Assembly (NCBI GenBank): GCA_003552275.1 | Contig: PUKL01000094.1 | Location: 1-7,373, forward strand | Origin: Mollicutes bacterium | Lineage (GTDB): Bacteria; Bacillota_I; Bacilli_A; Izemoplasmatales; Izemoplasmataceae | Length of the DNA: 7,373 nt | Reading direction: 5' to 3' | Part shown: piece after piece, positions 1 to 3,830 of the stretch | How positions within the stretch are numbered: the first letter of the stretch is position 1 | How the letters are laid out: the number at the start of each line of letters is the position of its first letter | Program-made: the position numbers and the translations under genes | Notes under the pieces: generated by a model | Database searches by the model: none | Seen by the model: the letters and a program-made list of their open reading frames with translations, nothing else | What the model was told of the DNA's origin: nothing

Positions 1-138
1 GAGAAGCGGAAGGCGACCGTCGCCCGGGCGTTCAACCGGGCCCGTTACAGTCGCGACGAGGACGGCGGCGTCGAGCTGACGTACGGCGAGGACGACGTCG
101 ACGGCGCCGAGGCCGATCGGCGGGAGCCCGACGCATGA
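1..138 (+). CDS. 3' end of an unknown acidic protein (partial)
   Basis: An open frame runs in from the left edge and stops at TGA 136-138, giving the last 45 residues of a protein whose start lies outside the window. The visible part begins with a basic stretch (EKRKATVARAFNRARYSR) and becomes strongly acidic (DEDGGVELTYGEDDVDGAEADRREPDA). The frame prefers GAC, GAG and GTC codons as the neighbouring real genes do. The stop overlaps the ATG of the next gene (ATGA, 135-138), which indicates one operon. The fragment shows no domain, so no function is assigned. Its place just upstream of a resolvase gene would suit a DNA-metabolism protein, but that is only inference. Confidence 0.7.
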   Translation, partial: EKRKATVARAFNRARYSRDEDGGVELTYGEDDVDGAEADRREPDA

Positions 139-245
139 GAGGGCGTCTTATCGGTCCCTACGAGGCGCGACTCCTCGCGTACATCTTCGCCGGGTTCGTC
201 CTCTCGATCGGCGGCCTCGTCTCCGTCGGGTTGCTCGCCCCATGA
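135..245 (+). CDS. 36-residue single-span membrane peptide
   Basis: This short frame starts at ATG 135 inside the stop of the preceding gene (ATGA) and ends at TGA 243-245, which overlaps the next ATG (242). The peptide has a short basic N-terminus (MRGRLIGPYEAR) followed by one hydrophobic stretch at about residues 13-35 (LLAYIFAGFVLSIGGLVSVGLL), so it is probably a single-pass membrane peptide. Small membrane peptides are common in haloviral operons but are rarely characterised, and no family is recognisable. Support comes from the exact start/stop overlaps on both sides, the high third-position GC and the clean hydrophobic pattern. No strong Shine-Dalgarno sequence precedes the start, so translation is probably coupled to the gene before it. 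Confidence 0.55.
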   Translation: MRGRLIGPYEARLLAYIFAGFVLSIGGLVSVGLLAP

Positions 246-440
246 TCGTACGGGAGTACGTCGACCGGTTAGTCGACGCCGGTGCTCGAGGCCCGCGGGT
301 ACGAGGTCCTCGAGCCGCTCCGCGGCCTCCGGTACCAGAACCGGATAAACGAACTCGAGCGCCGCGTCGAGGAGGAGCTCGAGCGCCGCGGCGAGCGCCC
401 GCGACAGGTCGACCTCGGGGAGGTGACGCCCCGTGAGTAA
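242..440 (+). CDS. Small helical charged protein, apparently split by a one-base frameshift
   Basis: Two frames compete here. ATG 242 overlaps the previous stop (ATGA) and opens with MIVREYVDRLVDA, but after about position 281 that frame becomes an Arg/Pro/Gly/Ala-rich shadow ending at 436. The +1 frame from GTG 282 to TAA 438-440 encodes VLEARGYEVLEPLRGLRYQN and then an amphipathic charged helix (INELERRVEEELERRGERPR). Its codon use (CTC, GAG, CGC) matches real genes here. Skipping one base near 281 joins them into a plausible 65-residue helical protein. GTG 282 has no ribosome binding site, and a TAG in its own frame at 270-272 blocks extension, so 282 looks like an unlikely native start. 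The end overlaps the resolvase start by eight bases. Alternatives are a 52-residue gene at 282-440 or a 64-residue gene at 242-436. Function is unknown. Confidence 0.5.
419..426 (+). promoter_or_regulatory. Shine-Dalgarno of the resolvase gene
   Basis: GGAGGTGA lies six bases upstream of GTG 433. It is a full match to the region complementary to the archaeal 16S rRNA 3' end. It supports the GTG start of the resolvase gene and lies inside the coding end of the preceding small gene. Confidence 0.7.
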
Positions 441-867
441 GTCGAAGGGCGACCGGTACGAGCGACGTCTGGTAAACCTCCTCGACGCGGCCGGGTTCGT
501 CGTCATGCGCTCGCCCTCGAGCGGCTCCGCGACGGAGCGCGAGCAACCCGACGTGTACGCCGCTCGAGACGGCGAGCGGTACGCCTTCGAGGTGAAGTAC
601 CTCGGTCAGGGCGAGGACTATACGTACCTCGACGGCGAGGAAATCGAGGCCCTCGAGGAGTTCGCCCGCGTCGCCGATGCTATCCCGCTCGTCGTCGGCC
701 GATGGTGGCGAAAGCCGACGTTCCGCCTTTACTTCGGGCGCGAGCTCCCGGAGACGGACGGCGGAAACTACCGACTCGACCGTGACGTCCCGCCGATCGA
801 GGTCCTCTCCGACGGTGGCGGCGGCCCCGACGCGGACGACCTCCGCCGGCGCGAGGTGATTCCGTGA
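433..867 (+). CDS. hjc: Hjc-type Holliday junction resolvase
   Basis: This 144-residue protein matches the archaeal Hjc family of structure-specific endonucleases, which cut four-way DNA junctions during recombination and replication. The N-terminal segment KGDRYERRLVNLLDAAGFVV holds the conserved early Glu (E10). RSPSSGS (26-32) is the family's Arg/Ser-rich active-site loop. PD at 39-40 followed by FEVK at 52-55 gives the catalytic core of the PD-(D/E)xK nuclease fold (D40, E53, K55). EALEEFARVADAIPLVVGRWW (63-93) fits the C-terminal helix and strand. About 25 extra residues at the C-terminus are acidic and look disordered. GTG 433 is chosen because GGAGGTGA sits six bases before it. The stop overlaps the next start (GTGA, 864-867). 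In a virus it would resolve replication intermediates or branched concatemers before packaging. All catalytic residues seem intact. Confidence 0.93.
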   Translation: MSKSKGDRYERRLVNLLDAAGFVVMRSPSSGSATEREQPDVYAARDGERYAFEVKYLGQGEDYTYLDGEEIEALEEFARVADAIPLVVGRWWRKPTFRLYFGRELPETDGGNYRLDRDVPPIEVLSDGGGGPDADDLRRREVIP

Positions 868-1238
868 CTGACGACCTCGTCGAGCTGTACCTCGAGGAGG
901 TCGACCTCGAGGCGCTCGAGGGAGACGACGTCGTCGACGTCCTCGAGGAGTACGCTCGGCTCCGGGCCTCGATCGACGCCGACCTGATGGTTTACGGCTC
1001 CGCGTTCGTCGAGCGGACCGACGACGGCCTCGAGGTCCGCAAGCCGTACGAGGTGACGTCCGAGGACGACGTCGAGACGATCGTCGGCGACGACGTCGGC
1101 GGCGCCGAGGTGTACGGATCGTCCCCGACCGACCTCGGTCGCGAGGCGGTCGACGAGCTGTACCGATCGACGCGGATCGCCGGAGCGCCGTTCATGAAGC
1201 CGCTCGACCCTGACGGCCGCGGAGGTGACGAGGAGTGA
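864..1238 (+). CDS. Acidic 124-residue protein, function unknown
   Basis: The frame opens at GTG 864, overlapping the resolvase stop, with GAGGTGA four bases upstream. The first 45 residues (MTDDLVELYLEEVDLEALEG and on to LEEYARLRASIDADL) are predicted helical and very acidic. A probable small beta region follows (MVYGSAFVERTDDGLEVRKPYEV). After it come a second acidic stretch and a helical end (TDLGREAVDELYRSTRIAG). There is no cysteine cluster, membrane span or recognisable catalytic motif. The order of a helical part, a short turn with 'GLEVRKP' and a later 'SPTDLGREAVDEL' loosely recalls P27-type small terminase subunits, but the match is too weak to assign and no large terminase follows. 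The stop overlaps the next gene (GTGA). I judge it a real gene of unknown function. Confidence 0.8.
   Translation: MTDDLVELYLEEVDLEALEGDDVVDVLEEYARLRASIDADLMVYGSAFVERTDDGLEVRKPYEVTSEDDVETIVGDDVGGAEVYGSSPTDLGREAVDELYRSTRIAGAPFMKPLDPDGRGGDEE
1221..1228 (+). promoter_or_regulatory. Shine-Dalgarno of the 129-residue gene
   Basis: GGAGGTGA sits six bases upstream of GTG 1235, the same sequence and spacing as at the resolvase gene. It lies within the last codons of the preceding gene and fixes GTG 1235 as the start. Confidence 0.7.
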
Positions 1239-1624
1239 CGCGCGTCGAGGTCGGCGAGTACGACGACCTCCGAGGCGACCAACGGCTCCGCTCGCGGGCG
1301 AAAGACGCCGTCGTGCGGGAGCTCGCGGACGGCTCCGACGCCGTCCTATGGCTCGACGACTGGCTCGTCGACGAGAAGTCGTTCGACGTCCTCGGCGACG
1401 GCGCCGGCATCGAACAGCTCGTCGTCGGGCGCCTCGTCGCCGAGACGGAGAAAGCGTACCTGTTCACCCAGTCCGACGAGCGCGACCCTGACGTCGACGC
1501 TCCCGGGACCGACTGGGTCCCCAAGTCGTACGCTCGAGTGTACGAGTCGCCCTCCGGCGGCGCCGACGACGTCGACGACTCGGTCCCGCAGCGCGGCCTC
1601 GACGAGTTCGGGGTCGAGTGGTGA
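1235..1624 (+). CDS. 129-residue protein with a 'KAYLF ... WVPKS' phage-type motif
   Basis: GTG 1235 overlaps the preceding stop and has a strong Shine-Dalgarno six bases upstream. Residues 1-45 are acidic and mostly helical (RLRSRAKDAVVRELADG, then AVLWLDDWLVDE). Residues 60-107 contain IEQLVVGRLVAETEKAYLF, an acidic linker, and TDWVPKSYARVYE. The pattern 'E-T-E-K-A-x-L ... W-[IV]-P-K-S' is one I associate with small phage and halovirus proteins, often lying in replication or accessory regions, whose role is not known. The Asp-rich C-terminus (GGADDVDDSVPQRGLDEFGVEW) is likely flexible. It is the last gene of the rightward operon. Downstream lie two large inverted repeats at a convergent junction. 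I regard it as real, with function unassigned. Confidence 0.8.
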   Translation: MTRVEVGEYDDLRGDQRLRSRAKDAVVRELADGSDAVLWLDDWLVDEKSFDVLGDGAGIEQLVVGRLVAETEKAYLFTQSDERDPDVDAPGTDWVPKSYARVYESPSGGADDVDDSVPQRGLDEFGVEW

Positions 1625-1663
1625 CTCGACTCCCCTGACTGACCCCCTGTCCCGACTGTTTCG

Positions 1664-1738
1664 CCGTTTCGACGCCGATACAACCACGAGAAGCCCGTTT
1701 CTCCTATCTCGAAGGTAGGGGTTGCGGCGTCGAAACGG
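1664..1738. repeat. Large inverted repeat, able to form a three-way junction
   Basis: A perfect 14-bp inverted repeat (arms 1664-1677 and 1725-1738, core CCGTTTCGACGCCG) encloses a 47-nt loop. After a three-base bulge the stem continues for five more pairs (1681-1685 with 1720-1724). Inside, two small hairpins can form: GAGAA/TTCTC (1688-1692 with 1699-1703) and CCTATC/GGTAGG (1703-1708 with 1714-1719, one G-U pair), the two competing only for base 1703. The whole could fold as a three-way junction in RNA or single-stranded DNA. It lies 40 bases past the last rightward gene, in the gap between convergent operons. It may be a bidirectional terminator, a structured RNA, or a replication or packaging site. 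Sequence alone does not decide. Confidence 0.75.
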
Positions 1739-1787
1739 GGAGGCAGACCCGGGAAAAGAGCTATGTCGACCGATCGCCGACCTCGAC

Positions 1788-1858
1788 CGAGGCCCGAGGG
1801 TAGTTTTTGGGTAGGGGTATCCGAAAACGTCCCTTTTCGCGAAGGCCCTCGGGCCTCG
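1788..1858. repeat. Second large inverted repeat at the convergent junction
   Basis: A perfect 13-bp inverted repeat (CGAGGCCCGAGGG at 1788-1800 with its complement at 1846-1858) encloses a 45-nt loop. Inside the loop, CGAAAA (1822-1827) can pair with TTTTCG (1834-1839) around a six-base loop. A run of five T (1804-1808) directly follows the left arm. The layout copies that of the first repeat: a long GC-rich stem, a loop of about 46 nt and an internal hairpin. Both loops contain GGTAGGGGT (here 1810-1818). With the T-run it could end rightward transcription, but a paired structural role is equally open. Confidence 0.75.
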
Positions 1859-1886
1859 TTTCTGTACTCGCGAGCGGCGGCGCCGG

Positions 1887-2348
1887 TCAGTCGTCGCGAC
1901 CCTCTCGGTACTCGAGGTCGAGCTCGAGGTCGTCATCTTCGAGAATCGACCCGAGGTCATCGTCGACGGCGAGCTGACCACCGTCGGGCGCGAGGTCCTC
2001 GTCGAGCCACTCGGGTTGTAGGTCAGACACCTCGACGTCGGAGTCGAGCTCGTCGTTCAGGGTGCGCACGATGCCGTCGACCGAGACGTGTACGAGTACG
2101 CGCGTCTTCTTCATTTCCGACCTGACCGACTGGTGGTCGACCCGGCGCTCCTCGCGTTCCTCGTCGATTTTCTCGGCGATCGTATCGAGCTTTCCGTCGA
2201 GCCCTTCGTCGTCAGTACGCTCGTTCCCCCACGCCCAGTCCTTCACTCGCCCGATATCTCGTCGATTCCAGTACGCGACGCCGGCGACCGTTAGAATACC
2301 GGCGACGATCGCGAGAAGGACGTCGAGGTCTGCGTACCACGGCTCCAT
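1887..2348 (-). CDS. Membrane-anchored coiled-coil protein, 153 residues
   Basis: The frame starts at ATG 2348, one base past the stop of the upstream 234-residue gene, so the two are surely co-transcribed. A short acidic N-terminus (MEPWYADLD) is followed by one membrane span at about residues 10-27 (VLLAIVAGILTVAGVAYW) with positive residues just inside (NRRD). Residues 50-75 (DGKLDTIAEKIDEEREERRVDHQSVRSEMKKTR) look like an amphipathic helix or coiled coil. The C-terminal third is very acidic and probably disordered. One span plus a coiled coil is seen in many viral accessory and lysis-related proteins, but no family motif is visible and a lysis role would be a guess. It is the last gene of the leftward operon, ending 28 bases from the second large inverted repeat. 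Confidence 0.8.
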   Translation of the reverse strand: MEPWYADLDVLLAIVAGILTVAGVAYWNRRDIGRVKDWAWGNERTDDEGLDGKLDTIAEKIDEEREERRVDHQSVRSEMKKTRVLVHVSVDGIVRTLNDELDSDVEVSDLQPEWLDEDLAPDGGQLAVDDDLGSILEDDDLELDLEYREGRDD

Positions 2349-2349
2349 A

Positions 2350-3054
2350 TTAACCGTCGCCTTCCTCGTCGCCCTCGTCGTCCTCGTCTCCCTCGTCGAC
2401 GTCGTCGACGTCGGCCTCGCCCTCGTCGTCTGTACCGTCGTCGACGTACTCCTCGATGCCGAGGTCGGCCGCGGCGAGCTGTACGCCGCGATCGGCGTCG
2501 AGGCCGATCCCGCCGAGGTGGTGAAGCGCGAACACCGGGTTCCAAGCGTTATATTCGTCGTGTGCGGTGACGGTTAGATTCCCGTCGGCGCCGTACGGTC
2601 GAATGTGTACCTGACGGTTCCGTACGAACCAGTCAGGAAAGCCGACCGTCAGGCCGCCGCCGACCCGGTCGCCGTGATACCTCGCGAGGGAGGCGCGCTC
2701 GACCTCGCCGGCGACGCCTCGACTCGAGCTCGGGTCGAATCGCGCGAGGGAGGCGAGCGGTTGATATTCGTACCCGGCCGCCTCGAGGTCGTCGAGAAGG
2801 TCGCACAGGGAAATGTCGAGGCCCTCGACGACGACCTCGTCGTCCCTGACGGTCGTCTTCGCGTACAGGCCGGGGACGTGTGCGAACGCCTCGTCGAGTA
2901 CGGGCCACAGGAAGCGGCGGAGCGGCGACCAGAGGGCCCGGCAGGAGGGCGCCCAGATCCGGTCGGATGTCTGGAGGCGAGCGATCGCGAGCAACGTCAC
3001 CGCGAGGCCGACCGCGAGGTACTCCGGGTCGGCACTCAGTATCGTATCGAGCAT
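2350..3054 (-). CDS. Membrane-anchored haloviral protein, 234 residues
   Basis: ATG 3054 opens a frame with a probable membrane span at residues 10-27 (EYLAVGLAVTLLAIARL). A second amphipathic stretch (ALWSPLRRFLWPVLDEAFAHV) follows at 39-59. A globular middle part of roughly 65-200 has several aromatic-rich stretches: VGFPDWFVRNRQVHIRPYG, then HDEYNAWNPVFALHHLGG. The 'EYN-x-x-NP-x-x-A-x-x-H' signature recalls proteins I have seen in haloarchaeal proviruses, always of unknown function. The last 27 residues are almost only D, E, G and V, encoded by a low-complexity run at about 2353-2430. It lies directly upstream of the 153-residue membrane protein, so the two may act together at the envelope. 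The 5' side is a long non-coding gap, so it may head its own transcript. No good promoter or ribosome binding site is seen immediately upstream. Confidence 0.85.
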   Translation of the reverse strand: MLDTILSADPEYLAVGLAVTLLAIARLQTSDRIWAPSCRALWSPLRRFLWPVLDEAFAHVPGLYAKTTVRDDEVVVEGLDISLCDLLDDLEAAGYEYQPLASLARFDPSSSRGVAGEVERASLARYHGDRVGGGLTVGFPDWFVRNRQVHIRPYGADGNLTVTAHDEYNAWNPVFALHHLGGIGLDADRGVQLAAADLGIEEYVDDGTDDEGEADVDDVDEGDEDDEGDEEGDG

Positions 3055-3062
3055 GGTATGAT

Positions 3063-3398
3063 TCAGTACGTGAAACGGTGCGCCGGGTTCCGTCTGACCG
3101 GAAGGCGTTTGCCGCCGTATCCCGACGCGGGCCCGACGAGCCCTCGGAGTTGTGATAACTCCCGGGTGGGGTGCTGAAGGGCCGCCGGGGAGCGATACGC
3201 CCTCTCGTCCCGGACGGGCAGAGCTCGGTTCCGGGCGTCATCGAGGTCGCGTACCGTTCTCCCTGATCCCTGAAGCGTCGACGGGCGCCGCGCCGACTCG
3301 AGCGGCTCGAGGCGAAGTACCGACTCCCGGTATTCTGAAGCATCCCGAGCGACGGGCGGCATCGTCGACGACATTTCAGGTCGAAGGGTAGTTATCAT
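3063..3398 (-). CDS. Doubtful 111-residue ORF in the control region
   Basis: An open frame on the minus strand from ATG 3398 (or ATG 3374, MSSTMPPVARDAS) ends at TGA 3063, eight bases before the ATG of the 234-residue gene. The middle part (SEYRESVLRLEPLESARRPS and on to VRDLDDARNRALPVRDERAY) has some coding-like codons. However, Arg is abundant and acidic residues are few, unlike neighbouring proteins. By my count about 70% of third positions are G or C, clearly below the real genes here. ATG 3398 falls inside the 3390-3402 palindrome, so 3374 would be the better start if the promoter at 3406-3418 is real. No domain is recognisable. It may be a small gene or chance. Confidence 0.22.
   Translation of the reverse strand: MITTLRPEMSSTMPPVARDASEYRESVLRLEPLESARRPSTLQGSGRTVRDLDDARNRALPVRDERAYRSPAALQHPTRELSQLRGLVGPASGYGGKRLPVRRNPAHRFTY
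3148..3160. promoter_or_regulatory. Operator-like 13-bp dyad, copy 1
   Basis: AGTTGTGATAACT is an imperfect palindrome with AGTT/AACT arms. It differs at two positions from the perfect dyad at 3390-3402 (shared form AGTTRTSATAACT). It is about 94 bases upstream of the ATG of the 234-residue gene. Two related dyads of the same length in one gene-free stretch suggest binding sites for one dimeric regulator. The regulator itself is not visible in this window. Confidence 0.45.
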
Positions 3399-3402
3399 AA
3401 CT
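3390..3402. promoter_or_regulatory. Operator-like 13-bp dyad, copy 2
   Basis: AGTTATCATAACT is a perfect palindrome around one central base. It sits immediately downstream (for leftward transcription) of the possible promoter at 3406-3418, near where transcription would start, the position of a repressor site. It is AT-rich against a GC-rich background, which makes a chance match less likely. Confidence 0.5.
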
Positions 3403-3405
3403 GTT

Positions 3406-3418
3406 GTAAAAAGGTTCG
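3406..3418 (-). promoter_or_regulatory. Possible leftward archaeal promoter (BRE/TATA-like)
   Basis: On the minus strand, CGAACC followed by TTTTTAC resembles an archaeal BRE plus TATA-like element. Transcription would start roughly 25 bases further on, near 3385-3390, overlapping the second dyad. It would serve the 234- and 153-residue membrane-protein genes. The T-run could instead be a terminator U-tract for the tail operon that reads in from the right. Confidence 0.3.
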
Positions 3419-3421
3419 TGA

Positions 3422-3448
3422 CTATTCACCCATCTGGACGGTGAATAG
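3422..3448. repeat. 9-bp inverted repeat (CTATTCACC)
   Basis: CTATTCACC (3422-3430) is repeated in perfect inversion at 3440-3448 around a nine-base spacer. It lies just upstream of the possible promoter at 3406-3418, where an activator or second regulator would bind. It could also form a small RNA hairpin. Confidence 0.5.
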
Positions 3449-3497
3449 AATACGACTGTTTGCGACCCTGTGCCGCCCGAAATCTATCCCGGTGTTC

Positions 3498-3523
3498 GGC
3501 GTCGAACCCCCACCTTCGACGCC
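3498..3523. repeat. 9-bp hairpin GGCGTCGAA/TTCGACGCC
   Basis: Perfect 9-bp arms (3498-3506 and 3515-3523) surround the loop CCCCCACC. The arm sequence TTCGACGCC also forms part of the stem of the large inverted repeat at 1664-1738. No T-run follows on either strand, so it is not a clear terminator. Confidence 0.45.
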
Positions 3524-3830
3524 TCGAAGAAGACCTTTCACCGGCCCTGCTCAGAGGGCCCGAATACTCGAGGCACAAGGCCGCAGACTATTACTCAGAA
3601 ATCGACTTTCGTTTCGCGACGAGGGCGCTCTCCTGCAGGATTCCTGAAACGCCGACCGACGGTGGCTCGGCCTTCGTCGCGCCGATTCTCGACGTCGGCC
3701 GCTTCACCTTCTCGAGAGGTTCGTCGACGCTCGTCTCCTGGGCGCCGCGATCCGCGCGCCGACCGACTTCGAGAAAGTGAGAGGTTCGCCGACGTCGCCG
3801 TCGACGCGATCGGCCTCGAGGGAGACGTCG

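Larger units (their letters stand above)
3055..3830. other. 776-nt gap with dyads and no convincing gene
   Basis: This stretch lies between the 449-residue and 234-residue genes. Its six frames mostly give Arg/Pro/Ser-rich shadows without the D/E-rich, GC3-rich look of the neighbours. It contains two 13-bp operator-like dyads (3148, 3390), a possible leftward promoter (3406-3418), a 9-bp inverted repeat (3422-3448), a 9-bp hairpin (3498-3523) and a 10-bp palindrome TCCTGCAGGA (3631-3640). An AT-richer patch covers about 3385-3460. Two weak minus-strand frames exist. One is 3063-3398 (listed separately). The other continues the 449-residue gene's frame past its stop to TAA 3591, whose last 38 codons (from GTG 3707, starting VKRPTSRIGATKAEPP) look coding-like. 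The latter may be a decayed fibre-gene remnant. Overall I read this as a control region. Confidence 0.55.

Noticed and set aside
45..546. Minus-strand frames of 153 and 132 residues opposite the first genes
   Set aside because: They are Arg/Ser/Pro-rich mirrors of the plus-strand genes and lack the acidic composition of real proteins here.
1664..1858. A tRNA or virus attachment site formed by the two inverted repeats
   Set aside because: The first element is branched but lacks tRNA consensus bases (no GGTTCGAAT-type T-loop), and no integrase gene or direct repeat is present in the window.
1346..1981. Minus-strand frame of 211 residues across the convergent junction
   Set aside because: It runs through both the well-supported 129-residue gene and the start of the structured gap. 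Its acidic-looking half is only the antisense of that gene.
1763..2125. Plus-strand frame of 120 residues from ATG 1763
   Set aside because: It passes through the second large inverted repeat and then opposite the 153-residue gene. The product is Arg-rich without domain signs.
2353..2430. Tandem-repeat-like GTCCTCGTC run
   Set aside because: It is explained by the codons of the Asp/Glu/Gly tail of the 234-residue protein and needs no separate repeat call.
2062..2577. Plus-strand frame of 171 residues with a hydrophobic run (FLVALVVLVSLVDVVDVGLAL)
   Set aside because: The apparent membrane segment is the antisense of the GAC/GAG-rich acidic tail of the 234-residue gene, which reads as Val/Leu on the other strand.
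3460..3780. Plus-strand frame of 106 residues in the gap
   Set aside because: It is Arg/Ser-rich with mixed codon use, has no start signal, and is antisense to the coding-like minus-strand remnant at 3591-3740.
3055..3830. CRISPR array, tRNA or insertion sequence in the long gap
   Set aside because: No regularly spaced direct repeats, no cloverleaf with a recognisable T-arm, and no transposase fragment or flanking target duplications were seen.
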